This document shows, one piece after another, positions 37,667 through 46,696 of a stretch of 64,000 bases of DNA. The stretch covers positions 868,001-932,000 of the forward strand of contig BJHW01000002.1 of NCBI GenBank assembly GCA_005405945.1. Reading direction: 5' to 3'. The position numbers and the translations under genes are program-made. Each line of letters begins with the position of its first letter. The first letter of the stretch is position 1. Source of the DNA: Streptomyces violaceusniger (GTDB lineage: Bacteria > Actinomycetota > Actinomycetes > Streptomycetales > Streptomycetaceae). The notes beneath the pieces are model-generated. The model saw only the letters and a list, made by a program, of their open reading frames with translations. It ran no database searches and was not told where the DNA came from.

Positions 37667-38598
37667 CCACCCCCCACCCCCGGCTGACCGTCACCGAGGA
37701 GGTCGCGGAGGCCCTGCTCGACGGCCGTCCCGTGGTCGCGCTGGAATCCACGATCATCAGCCACGGCATGCCGTATCCGCAGAACGTCGAGATGGCCACC
37801 GAGGTCGAGGAGATCATCCGCGCCGAGGGCGCCGTCCCCGCCACCATCGCCGTCCTCCACGGCAGGCCGCGCGTCGGTCTGGAGCGGGCCGATCTGGAAC
37901 TGCTCGCCACCAGCCCCGAGGTGGGCAAGGTCAGCGTGCGCGACCTCGCCCATGTCATCGCGCGCGGCGGCCACGGCGCGACCACCGTGGCGTCCACCAT
38001 GCGGCTCGCCGCGCTGGCCGGGATCCGGGTCTTCGTCACCGGTGGCATCGGCGGAGTGCACCGGGGAGCGGAGCGGTCCTTCGACATCAGCGCCGATCTC
38101 GCCGAGCTCGCCACCACCCCGGTGGCCGTCATCAGTGCCGGGGTCAAGAGCATCCTCGACATCGGGCTGACCCTGGAGAAGCTGGAGACCCTGGGCGTTC
38201 CGGTGCTCACCTACGGCACCGACGACTTCCCCGCCTTCTACTCCCGGGTGAGCGGCTTCCGCTCCCCGCTGCGCGTCGACTCGCCCGAGGAGATCGCCGC
38301 CACCATGCGGGCCCAGTGGGAGCTGGGCATGACGGCGGGGCTGAGCATCGCCAACCCGGTCCCCGAGGCCGAGGAGATCCCCGCCGGGCGGATGGACGGC
38401 ATCATCGAGCGGGCCCTCGCCGAGATGGCGGAGGCGGGGATCGGCGGCAAGGACGCGACCCCGTATCTGCTGGGCCGGATCGTGGAGTTGACTCAAGGGG
38501 AGAGCCTGCGGACCAATATCGCCCTGGTCAAGAACAACGCACGGCTCGGGGCGCGGATCGCGATCGACTACGCCGCCGGGGCGAAGAGCGGATCGTGA
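37663..38598 (+). CDS. psuG: Pseudouridine-5'-phosphate glycosidase
   Basis: A 311-residue PsuG-family enzyme that splits pseudouridine 5'-phosphate into uracil and ribose 5-phosphate. It shows VALESTIISHGMPYPQN, the catalytic-region lysine in ISAGVKSILDIG, FVTGGIGGVHRGAE and the C-terminal RTNIALVKNNARLGARIA. It is of full family length with no frame break. Coupled to psuK by a four-base overlap, the two form a complete pseudouridine salvage operon. Confidence 0.95.
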   Translation: MTTPHPRLTVTEEVAEALLDGRPVVALESTIISHGMPYPQNVEMATEVEEIIRAEGAVPATIAVLHGRPRVGLERADLELLATSPEVGKVSVRDLAHVIARGGHGATTVASTMRLAALAGIRVFVTGGIGGVHRGAERSFDISADLAELATTPVAVISAGVKSILDIGLTLEKLETLGVPVLTYGTDDFPAFYSRVSGFRSPLRVDSPEEIAATMRAQWELGMTAGLSIANPVPEAEEIPAGRMDGIIERALAEMAEAGIGGKDATPYLLGRIVELTQGESLRTNIALVKNNARLGARIAIDYAAGAKSGS

Positions 38599-38662
38599 CG
38601 GGTCGGCCTCGACGGCCCGATAATCGATTGCCGCCGACGGGGCCCGGTGCTGGGGTGGGCGC

Positions 38663-39439
38663 ATGGATCGTGATGTGGTGCGTGAGCTGTACGACCGGGA
38701 GATGAGACAGGGCGCGCGGGCCGACGGCCCCGGCGTCCGGGTCGAGCGCGTGGGTGCGGTGGTGCGGCAGACCGGCGGCCGCGACGACTGGAACGGCGTC
38801 CTGTGGTCGGATCTGGACGATGCCACCGCCGATGCGGCGATCGCCGCGCAGATACGGCACTTCGGGGGCGCGGACCGCGCCTTCGAGTGGAAGCTGTACG
38901 CGCACGACCGCCCCGGCGACCTCGGCGAACGGCTCCGGGCTGCCGGATTCGCCCCCGAGCCCGAGGAGACGCTGATGGTCGCCCACGTGGCGGACCTGGA
39001 CACAGCCGTCGAACCGCCCCGGGGCATCCGGCTGCTCCCGGTGACCGACGCGGCCGGTGTGGAACGGGTGGTGGACGTCCATGAGCGGGCGTTCGGCGAT
39101 GACGGCACCGCTCTCCGGCACCGGCTCCTCACCCAGCTCGCCGAGGGGCCGGACACGGTCGTCGCGGTGGTGGCCATGGACGGTGACCGGCCGGTCAGCG
39201 CGGCGCGGATGGAGCTGCCGCCCGGGGCGCCGTTCGCCGGGCTCTGGGGCGGGGGCACCGTGCCGGAGTGGCGCGGCCGGGGTATCTATCGCGCCCTGGT
39301 CGCGTTCCGGGCGCGTATCGCCGCCGGCCGTGGCTATCGCTATCTCCAGGTGGACGCGTCCAGCCTGAGCCGCCCGATCCTGCGTCGGCTCGGCTTCGTG
39401 CCCCTGACCACCACCACGCCGTACGTGTACCGGGCGTGA
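38663..39439 (+). CDS. GNAT-family N-acetyltransferase
   Basis: A 258-residue protein. The C-terminal GNAT fold (about 120-255) has the acetyl-CoA loop in VPEWRGRGIYRALVAFRARIA and the terminal beta-strand region LQVDASSLSRPILRRLGFVPL. The N-terminal half (about 1-115) resembles a degenerate second acetyltransferase-like lobe with WNGVLWSDLDDATADA. The substrate is unknown. It lies 64 bases after psuG on the same strand, with no clear terminator between, so read-through from the pseudouridine operon is possible. Confidence 0.85.
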   Translation: MDRDVVRELYDREMRQGARADGPGVRVERVGAVVRQTGGRDDWNGVLWSDLDDATADAAIAAQIRHFGGADRAFEWKLYAHDRPGDLGERLRAAGFAPEPEETLMVAHVADLDTAVEPPRGIRLLPVTDAAGVERVVDVHERAFGDDGTALRHRLLTQLAEGPDTVVAVVAMDGDRPVSAARMELPPGAPFAGLWGGGTVPEWRGRGIYRALVAFRARIAAGRGYRYLQVDASSLSRPILRRLGFVPLTTTTPYVYRA

Positions 39440-39540
39440 CGACAGCCGGGGCGGGGGCGGAGGGCCTTGTCGGTGGGCCTGCCGGGGCCGGGGCGGACGT
39501 GGCCGGGCGCCTTGTCGGTGGGGTGTTCTACGGTCTGGCC

Positions 39541-39867
39541 ATGACGACCTCCGATGATGTCCGTGCCATCGCCCTGTCGCTGCCGGAGACCACAGAGAAG
39601 ATCGCCTGGTCGATGCCCACTTTCAGGGTCGCCGGGAAGATGTTCGCCACCTTGCCCGAGGACGAGACCTCGATGGCCGTCAGATGTCCCAAGGTGGAGC
39701 GGGAGGAGCTGGTGCTGGCGGAGCCGGAGAAGTTCTGGGTCGCCGGCCATGAGGCGAGTTCGGCCTGGGTGCGGGTGCGGCTCGCCGCGCTGGACGACCT
39801 CGATGAGCTGCGGGACATCCTGCTCGACTCGTGGCGGCAGGCCGCACCCGCCTCATTGCTCGAATGA
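39541..39867 (+). CDS. MmcQ/YjbR-family DNA-binding-like protein
   Basis: A 108-residue protein with the family-typical start MTTSDDVRAIALSLPETTEK, then MPTFRVAGKMFATLPEDETSMAVRC and a C-terminal tryptophan-rich segment (KFWVAGHEASSAWVRVRLA). MmcQ/YjbR proteins have a double-wing fold that resembles DNA-binding domains; their role is unproven. A directly repeated GCCTTGTCGGTGGG sequence occurs twice just upstream (near 39463 and 39511). No ribosome site is obvious. Confidence 0.85.
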   Translation: MTTSDDVRAIALSLPETTEKIAWSMPTFRVAGKMFATLPEDETSMAVRCPKVEREELVLAEPEKFWVAGHEASSAWVRVRLAALDDLDELRDILLDSWRQAAPASLLE

Positions 39868-40021
39868 TCACACCATACGGCCGGCGACCCCTCGAAATGC
39901 GGCGGTATGGGCGTTCGAGGAGATAACCGACACGGGTGAAAGTATGGACTTTTCCCGGTAATCGGAGTGCCGTCTTCCGCTGTGCGGGGTTCCCTGGAAG
40001 GGAATCAGCGAGGGAGGCCGC

Positions 40022-40594
40022 ATGGTGCACGGCGGCAGGACGAACCGCCCCGGGGTGTGCGGCGGCCCGTGTGCGGCCGCCGCCCTTCTGCTGCTGGCGG
40101 CCACGCTGCTGCATGCCGTGCTGGCCCTCGGGGTCGTCCGCGCCGCGCCGTCCAGCGGGCCGGAGCAGTGCGCGGCCGGGAAGGCCGGGGCGGCCGGGGC
40201 GCCGAACCGGGCCCCGGCCACGTCCGCGCCCGGTGACGCGGGGGCTCCCGCCTCGGCCCGGGCCCTTGTCGCGTCCGCTCCCGCCGGTGCTCCCGTGCCC
40301 GTCACCCCTGTTCCGGTGGCACCGGAGGCCGAGGACGAGCGCTCCACCTCCTCGGTGTCGGCCGTGTTCTCCGCCCGGGACGGTGCCGGGCATCCGGCCC
40401 GGCACGCCGGGCGGGTGGCTCACGGCGCCTCGTTCGGCGCCCATCGGTCCCTCTCGACGTCCCTCGGCCCGCTCGTGCTCGTCGCGGTCCGCGGTCGCCC
40501 CGCCGACCCGGCGCCGGGCGTCGGCGCGTTCGGCGCCGGGGGCGACGTCCCGGCCGGTCGGCTCTCCTCGCGGTCCGTCGTTCTGCGCTGCTGA
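40022..40594 (+). CDS. Hypothetical membrane-anchored or secreted Ala/Pro-rich protein
   Basis: Unrecognised 190-residue protein. An N-terminal hydrophobic helix (about residues 18-40, AAAALLLLAATLLHAVLALG) follows a short basic lead. The rest is Ala/Pro/Ser-rich and likely disordered, with an extracytoplasmic location predicted. GGGAGG lies five bases before the ATG, supporting translation. Codon bias fits a gene, but similar composition could arise by chance in this DNA. It is followed by another small hypothetical gene on the same strand. Confidence 0.5.
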   Translation: MVHGGRTNRPGVCGGPCAAAALLLLAATLLHAVLALGVVRAAPSSGPEQCAAGKAGAAGAPNRAPATSAPGDAGAPASARALVASAPAGAPVPVTPVPVAPEAEDERSTSSVSAVFSARDGAGHPARHAGRVAHGASFGAHRSLSTSLGPLVLVAVRGRPADPAPGVGAFGAGGDVPAGRLSSRSVVLRC

Positions 40595-40702
40595 CCGGGC
40601 CCGGGCCGTCCGTCATCCCGTTTCCGCGTGCCCCGCGGATCCCGGATGCGGTCCGCCCTGCCCGCTCAGCCGTAGGACGTCCGAGACCGCAGGAGTATCC
40701 GC

Positions 40703-41014
40703 ATGCCCGTCGATGTCTATGCCGCCATGCGCGCGATGCTGCGCGCGGAAGCCACCCGGCGCCCCGTCACCCCGCAGGCCCGCCCCGCCGATCCGTCGCC
40801 GCCCGCGGTGGATCCGGCCGCTCCCGCCCAGGTGGACGCCACCGTTCGGGACACATCCGCCGAGGAGGCCGTACCGGCTCCATCCGCCGTGCCACGCCCC
40901 GTCCGCCGGGCCCGCCCGTCCCGTTACCTGTCGCGCTGTCGTGCCGTGCTGCGCGCCGTACGCCACACCGTGTCGTCCTGCTTCGCCGGACGCACGTCAC
41001 GACAGGGCCGGTGA
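40703..41014 (+). CDS. Small hypothetical protein
   Basis: Unrecognised 103-residue protein. It begins MPVDVYAAMRAMLRAEATRR (a likely amphipathic helix), then a Pro/Ala-rich middle and an Arg-rich C-terminal helix (RYLSRCRAVLRAVRHTV). AGGAG lies eight bases upstream of the ATG. It may be co-transcribed with the hypothetical gene before it. Confidence 0.5.
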   Translation: MPVDVYAAMRAMLRAEATRRPVTPQARPADPSPPAVDPAAPAQVDATVRDTSAEEAVPAPSAVPRPVRRARPSRYLSRCRAVLRAVRHTVSSCFAGRTSRQGR

Positions 41015-41132
41015 CACGCAGGGCCGGTGACGCACAAGGCCGATGGCGCAGGGCCATTGGCACACAGCCGTTGACACACGGCCGTTGACCGGCCGTCGAG
41101 GGAGGGGAGTCGGAAGCGCGGGTGCCGGGAGG

Positions 41133-43546
41133 TCACACCGGTCCGTCGTTCCGTCCGCCCTCCGGGGAATCCCCGCCCGAGAGCAACCGCTCGCGCTGCG
41201 CCACGGCCCAGGCGTAGCCGGGATTCAGCGCCACCGCACGCTCCAGGTCCGTCAGCGCCTCCGCGCGTCGGCCCAGGGCCTCGTTGGCCATCGCGCGGCT
41301 CCCCAGGGCCCAGACGTAGCTGGGGTCGAGGGCCAGCGCCCGGTCGTACGCCGCGATGGCCTCCTCGTAGTGGCCCGCGAAGCGGTGGACATCCCCGCGT
41401 TCGCCCATCGTTCCCGGGATGCCCGGCTCCAGCGCCTCCGCCCGGTCCAGGTCCTCCAGCGCGCCCGCGGTGTCCCCCAGGGTGCTGCGGACCCGGGCCC
41501 GCCGGAGCAGCGCCCAGGTGTAGTCGTGGTTCAGCTCGATGGCCCGGTCCAGATCCGCCAGGGCCTCCTGGATCCGGCCGAGCGCCATGTTGGTCTGGCC
41601 GCGGCTGCCCAGGGCCACATGGTCCGCCGGGTCGGCCTCGATCACCGGGTCGAGCCGGGCCAGCGCCTCCTCGTAGCGGCCCGCCCGGCGGCAGGTCTCC
41701 CCGCGCTCCCGCTGCACCCAGGTCGAGCCCGGCTCCAGCGCGTCCACCCGGTCCAGCGCGTCCATCGCCGCGGTGAACTCCCCGGTGGCCCGGTGGACCA
41801 CGGCACGTCCGAAGTGCGCGCGCACGTTGCCGGGGTCCAGCTCGATCGCCCGGTGGAAGTCCCCCAGCGCCCCGTCGAACTCCTCGACCGACCGGCGGTG
41901 CCAGCCCCGTACGAGGAGGGCCGCGACCCGGCCGGCGGTGTCCAGCCCGCCCCGCGCCAGCAGCAGCCCCAGCGCCTCGATACCGCGCCGCCGTTCGTCC
42001 GCCAGCGCCTCCACCAGGTGCCGCCCCCAGGTGCGCACCGCCTCCGAGTCGGCGTCCTCACCGGCCTCGACCAGGGTGGTCGCCCAGCGCCGGGCCACCG
42101 CGGGGCCCGCGTCGCAGGCCCCGATCCCGTCCCGCAGCGCTCCGGGCAGCGCCGCCGACGGCCGTGCGCACAGCAGGTGGTACCACTCCTCCAGGCGCGG
42201 TCCGCTCCAGGTGTCCAGCCGCCATCCGTCGTGCGGGTCGAGCCCTCCGGCGGCCGCCTCCCGCCATCCGGCGAAGGTCTCCGCCAGCCGGGTGTGCGCC
42301 GCGCCCCACCGCTGCGGGGAGGTGGTCCGCTGCAGCCGCAGCATGGGGGCGCGCACCACATCGTGGTAGCGGGAGGCGCCGTCGCGGTCGCCGATGAACG
42401 GCAGCGACCGCAGCCAGCCGAACAGCCCGGCCCCGTCGTCGTCCACCGCCGCCCTGAAGACGTCCTCGTCGAGCCGCCGGGGCAGCGCGCCCGCCAGGGC
42501 GGCGGAGCGGCGCACCGGATCGTGCTCCCACTTCAGGAACCGGTCGACGGCGGTGGCGCTGGGGTCGTTCAAGTCCCCGCTCGTGCCGGGGTTCTCGGCG
42601 AGGGTGGACACCAGGACCGGCAGCCGGCCGGAGAGCCGCAGCACCTCCCGCACCACCGGCTCCTCGGTGATCCCCTTGGCGGTCAGCAGCTGCCGGGCCT
42701 CCGCGTCGGTGAACGGCTCCAGCGGCAGTTCCGCCACCACATCGGCCAGATCGCCCCAGCAGCCGGGGTCCAGCCGGGTCTGCCCGGCCAGCACCAGCAC
42801 GGTGTTGGCGGGGAGGGTGCCGAGGCGTTCGCTGGTCAGCAGGGTGCGCAGCCAGGGGTCGAGCAGTGGGCCGAGACGTTCGTAGGTGTCGAAGAGCAGC
42901 ACCAGCCACGGCACCGCCGCGGCCGCCTCCGACAACTCCCTGACCAGCAGCGGGGACAGCGTCTGCACCGGGTCCAGCACCAGCTGGACGTCCTTGTGGT
43001 CGCGGAACCGCGAGCTGAGCGCCGCCCGCAGCCGGTCGGTGCCCTCGGCCAGCGGCACCGGATCGACGGCGCCCGCCAGCGCCCCGACCCCGGCACCAGG
43101 CCGAGCCCCGCGAGACCCGCCCGCGCGGCGGCCATACTGCCGGTGCTGGGCCCCTGCCGCTCGCCCTCCGCCGGTACCGACGCCGCCTCGTGGCGGCGCT
43201 GCCGATAGGTGGCGAGCCGCCGGTCGAAGGCCGTCAACTCCCGCCCCTGACGGGCGAATTGCTCGCTGATCGCGGCCATCGCCTCGGGTACGGAGCTCGC
43301 CGTCTCGTCGATACGGGCGGTGAGCGCGCCGTACTCCTGGCGGGCGGTCTCCTCCAGTCGGCGCACCAGCCAGGTCTTGCCCACGCCCGCGTGGCCGTGC
43401 ACATGGAAGACGAAGCGATGCCGCGCGTCCTCCGGCGGCAGCCCGAAATTGTCCCGGAACGCGTCCAGTTCCCGGCGCCGGCCCACGAATCCGGCGTTCC
43501 TGCGCCGCTGGATCAGCTCCTGCATCGACGGCCGTGCCCGCCCCAT
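41133..43546 (-). CDS. STAND-type ATPase with C-terminal TPR array (apparent frameshift)
   Basis: 804 residues when repaired. A short N-terminal helix and FVGRRRELDAFRDNFG lead into an AAA/NTPase core with the P-loop HVHGHAGVGKTWLVRRLE, a Walker-B-like PWLVLLFDTYERLG and a sensor NTVLVLAGQTR. An alpha-helical middle region precedes about ten TPR units (for example AIELDPGNVRAHFGRAVVHR, AIELNHDYTWALLRRARVRS). The frame breaks at four C at 43088-43091; one more base restores PGVGALAGAVDPVPL and 805 codons. STAND ATPases act as ligand-triggered oligomerising switches, some in anti-phage defence. No effector domain or partner gene is visible here, so a regulatory role is equally likely. Confidence 0.8.
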
Positions 43547-43618
43547 CGGCCCCGCCTCCCCTCGGGGTCCAGTCTGCCAGTACGATCAGTGAACGGGCTT
43601 ATTGCGTGCGATGCGCAA

Positions 43619-44164
43619 GTGCCCACCTACGGCATCAGAACCGCGACCCCCGACGACCTCGACGCCGCCCGCGGCGTGATGCTCGACACCGTCTACCGCG
43701 ACTTCGGAACCGGCTATCTGCCGCGCTGGCACGCCGACATCACCGATCCCGCCGCCGCGTATCTGGACGGTGCGCGCCACACCCTGCTGGTCGCGGTGGA
43801 CGACGGCGACGGGGCGGTCGTGGCGACCGCCGCGCTCGACTCCCGGGGCCCCGCCCATCCGCCCAACCCCCGGTGGCTGGCCGCGCGTTATCCGTCGGGC
43901 GAGACCGCGCAGCTGCGCCGGGTCTATGTGCGCCCCGAACACCGGCGCCACGGGCTGGCCCGGCGGCTGGTGCGTGCGCTGCTGGACTTCGCCGAGGCGG
44001 ACGGCGGCTATAGCGCGGTCTATCTGCACACCGATCCGGCGGTGCCGGGCGCCGAGCCGTTCTGGCGGTCCCTGGCGAAGGTCGTCTGCGATGAGCGGGA
44101 GGCGCCCGGGGGCGGGCAGGGCATCGTCCACTTCGAGGTGCCCATGACCCCCGGGGCACCCTGA
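43619..44164 (+). CDS. GNAT-family N-acetyltransferase
   Basis: A 181-residue single-domain GNAT: IRTATPDDLDAARGVMLDTV at the start, then QLRRVYVRPEHRRHGLARRLVRALLDFAE with the acetyl-CoA pyrophosphate loop (RRHGLARR) and VYLHTDPAVPGAEPFWRSL. GTG 43619 is preferred because relatives begin at this point. An in-frame GTG at 43589 adds ten residues. Neither has a clear ribosome site. It is divergent from the STAND ATPase, with only about 70 bases between. The substrate is unknown. Confidence 0.82.
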   Translation: MPTYGIRTATPDDLDAARGVMLDTVYRDFGTGYLPRWHADITDPAAAYLDGARHTLLVAVDDGDGAVVATAALDSRGPAHPPNPRWLAARYPSGETAQLRRVYVRPEHRRHGLARRLVRALLDFAEADGGYSAVYLHTDPAVPGAEPFWRSLAKVVCDEREAPGGGQGIVHFEVPMTPGAP

Positions 44165-44170
44165 GTTTTA

Positions 44171-44185
44171 TGGAAATGATTATCA
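44171..44185. promoter_or_regulatory. Zur-like zinc-responsive operator
   Basis: TGGAAATGATTATCA matches the streptomycete Zur consensus (TGAAAATGATTTTCA, as I recall it) at 13 of 15 positions and stands out as an AT-rich island. It lies 52 bases upstream of the ABC substrate-binding gene start at 44237, so that importer was probably repressed by zinc. Confidence 0.7.
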
Positions 44186-44236
44186 TGTAGCGTTCGTGTC
44201 CGGCCGTACTCGCGCAGCCCCTGGAGAACCACGCCC

Positions 44237-44612
44237 ATGCACTCTGTCCGCCGCCGGTGGGCCGCCGCGCTGCTGCTCCTCCCGCTGCTCGCCGGGTGTT
44301 TCGCGGCCCGCGACGGTTCGCCGTACGACGCCGGGGCCGTGGCGGGCGGCGGGCGCCTCCGCGTCGCGATGGCCTTCCCGCCCGCCGAGTGCTTCTCCCC
44401 GTACGGCGCCGACGCCACCCTGCTCAGCAGGCTCGGCGTCACCGAGGGGCTGACCCGGCTGGACGGCAACGGCGGCGCGGTGCCCGCCCTCGCCGAGTCC
44501 TGGACGCGGGAGAGCGGCCGGGGTTGGCTGTTCACCCTGCGCGAGGCGCGGTTCCAGGGCGGCACCGAGGTCAGCCCGGCGGCGGTGGCGGGCGCCCTCG
44601 CCCGGCTGGCTG
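44237..44612 (+). pseudogene. ABC transporter substrate-binding lipoprotein, N-terminal fragment
   Basis: The first about 125 residues of a peptide/nickel-type (SBP family 5) binding protein. It has a signal peptide with lipobox (LLLLPLLAGC), then GRLRVAMAFPPAECFSPYGAD and TLREARFQGGTEVSPAAVAGAL. A full protein has about 500 residues. Here the sequence passes at about 44600-44612 directly into the middle of a permease in another frame, so roughly 400 codons are missing. It carries a Zur-like box upstream. As read, the frame continues as Arg/Ala-rich nonsense, so no functional receptor is made. Confidence 0.75.
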
Positions 44613-45882
44613 CCCGCGGTCGGCTGGTACGGGCCGCGGTGGATGGTGCTGCCCTCGCTCGCCCTCGGCCTGCCCGCGGGCGCCCTGCTGGGCCGGGTCC
44701 TGGACGACGCCCTGCCCGGCGCGTTCGCCGAACCCTGGTCGCGGGCCGCCGCCGCGCGCGGGCTGCCCGCCCGGCGGATCGCCCGCCAGGCGCTGCGGCG
44801 TGCCGTGCCCGGAGTGCTGCCGAACATCGGGCTGTTCATGGTCGGGCTCACCGGAGGCGCGGTCGCCGTCGAGCAGGTCTTCGACATCCCCGGGCTCGGC
44901 CGGCTCTCCCTCCAGGCGGCCATGGCCCAGGACCTGCCGATGCTCCAGGCGTTCGCCCTCGCCCTGATCCTGCTCGCGGCCGCCGCCGGGGGTCTCGCCC
45001 GGCTCGCGGCCCGGCTGCTGCTCGGGCCCGCGCTGCGCGACGGGGCGCTGCCCTCGCTCGACCGGCCCACCGCCCCGTCCGCCCGCGCGATTCCGCTGCT
45101 CTACGCCGCGCTCCTGCTCGCCGTCGTCGTGCTCGGTGCCCTCCGGGACCCGCTGGCCGTGCACACCGCCGCCCGGCTCACCGCCCCGTCCTGGGCGCAT
45201 CCGTTCGGCACCGACGCGCTGGGCCGCGATCTGCTGGCCCGGGTGGGACACGGCGCGCTGTCCACGCTCGCGCTCGCGGCGGCGGTGAGCGCCGCCGCGC
45301 TGGTGGCGGGGGTGCTGCTCGGGCTGGTGCCCCGGCTGTCCGGCGGACTCGCCGAGACGGTGAACGCGGTGCCGCCCGTGCTCGCCGGGCTGCTGGTCGC
45401 CGGGGCGGCGGGCCGCGGCCCGTACACCCCCGCGCTCGCCGTGGCCGCCGTCGACTGGGCACCGCTGGCCACGCACACCTCCGCCCTGCTGCGGCAGCAG
45501 CGCGCCGCCGCCCATCTCGCCGCCACCCGCGCCCTGGGCGCCTCCCGCCGCCATCTGCTGCGCCGCCACATCCTGCCCGCGGTCCTGCCCCCGGTCGTCC
45601 GCCACGCGTTGCTGCGCCTGCCGTCCGTGGCGCTCGCCCTGGCCGCACTGGGCCTTCCTCGGCCTGGGTGCCCAGCCGCCGTCCCCGGAGTGGGGCCGGC
45701 TGCTGGCCGAGAACCACCCCTACGCCGAGCGCGCCCCCTGGGTGGTCCTCGCCCCCGCCGCCGCGCTGGCCCTCCTGGGGCTCCTGGCGGTGACGGCATC
45801 CGGCGGCGTGCGGTGGCGGCCCCGGCCCCGTCGGCGCCTGCGCCTGCGCATTGACGGCCGCCCGGGGCGCGTCGGAGACTGA
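44604..45882 (+). pseudogene. ABC transporter permease (DppB-DppC type fusion), N-terminally truncated and frameshifted
   Basis: Begins abruptly with GWLPAVGWYGPRWMVLPSLA, a mid-permease segment of DppB-like subunits, and continues through a second, DppC-like permease (TAPSWAHPFGTDALGRDLLARV, then the EAA-like loop HLAATRALGASRRHLLRRHILP). The first about 200 residues are absent. Near 45653-45660 the frame is off by one base (an extra base or two missing); beyond it GLGAQPPSPEWGRLLAENHP follows normally. The stop is at 45880-45882. The two ABC ATPase genes normally found next are absent. An internal ATG at 44643 could start a shortened protein, but a working importer is unlikely. Confidence 0.72.
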
Positions 45883-45902
45883 CGGTCCGTCGCAGTGAAC
45901 CG

Positions 45903-46579
45903 AAGTTCAGGGTGATTCCGGCGGCCTCGGCCAGGGCGGTGTTCGCGGTCATCGCGGTGGCCCAGACCACCACGTCGGCGTCGACGTCCTCCGGGCGCGC
46001 CACCCGGCGGCCCTCCTCGATCCGGACACCGAGCCCGGTGAGCGTCGTACGGACATGGGCGCGGCCCTTCGCCGACAGCCCCGCGCCGACCTCCCCGTCC
46101 GTGACCAGCCGGACCTTCCAGGCGTCGTGGGACTCGGCGATCTCGGCCGCGAGCTCGATGCCGGTGAGTCCTCCGCCGACCACCGTCAGCTCACCCGGGC
46201 CGTCCTGCAGCCGTTTGTGCAGTTCGGCCGCGGTCTCCGGGGTGTAGGCGCGCTCACCGGGGTCGGCGGTGCGGCTGCCGAGCGCGTACACCAGCCGGTC
46301 GTAGCCGCGTCGGCGGCCGTCGTCGGTGGTGATCCGGCGGGCGGCCGGATCGATGCCGGTGGCGCGGGCGGCCAGGTGGACGACCCCGGCCCGCCGGGTC
46401 AGCGCGTCCAGCGGATGCGTGATGTCGGGCCGCCCGACGGCCCGCTCGTGCAGCCGCACCCGCTCGGTGAAGGCGGGGCTCGGATCGACCAGGGTGACGC
46501 GGGTGTGCGGGGCCAGCCGCAGGGCGGCCATCAGCCCCGCGTAGCCCGCGCCGAGTACCAGGACCTGCTGCTTCTCCAT
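45903..46579 (-). pseudogene. NDH-2-like FAD oxidoreductase, 3'-truncated
   Basis: The N-terminal about 225 residues of a type II NADH dehydrogenase-like flavoprotein: VLVLGAGYAGLMAALRLAP (FAD), then ELTVVGGGLTGIELAAEIAE (NADH) and DVVVWATAMTANTALAEAAG. Relatives have about 390 residues. After AGITLN the similarity stops and the frame runs antisense into permease DNA, so the catalytic C-terminal part and membrane-anchoring end are lost. The ATG at 46579 is intact, and a matching ECF41 promoter lies 38 bases upstream. ECF41 sigma factors commonly control one neighbouring oxidoreductase-type gene, which this evidently was. Confidence 0.8.
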
Positions 46580-46616
46580 GGGGGCGGCCTCCTCGTCGGT
46601 CGGTTTTCACGAGGAG

Positions 46617-46643
46617 GACGACACGGCGGCCCGAGATGTGACG
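46617..46643 (-). promoter_or_regulatory. ECF41-type promoter for the NDH-2-like gene
   Basis: On the minus strand: CGTCACA (46643-46637), a 16-base spacer, then CGTC (46620-46617), 38 bases before the ATG. This matches the known ECF41 consensus TGTCACA-N16-CGTC except for the first base, and is nearly identical to the promoter of the sigma factor gene itself. Confidence 0.85.
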
Positions 46644-46651
46644 GTGATGCC

Positions 46652-46696
46652 GGTCACAGGGCAGGTCACAGGGCAGGTCACAGGGCAGGTCACAGG
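46652..46696. repeat. Twelve-base tandem repeat across the sigma factor stop
   Basis: Four copies (the last partial) of GGTCACAGGGCA from 46652 to about 46696. The array overlaps the final codons of the ECF41 sigma gene, whose stop is at 46690-46692, and lies just before the NDH-2-like promoter. Confidence 0.85.

Noticed and set aside
39868..40347. Minus-strand 159-codon frame over the start of the secreted hypothetical gene
   Set aside because: Low-complexity Ala/Gly/Thr content; the plus-strand frame has a ribosome site and a signal-like helix.
41133..43546. Complete anti-phage defence system built on the STAND ATPase
   Set aside because: No effector domain or partner gene could be shown; kept only as an open question in the findings.
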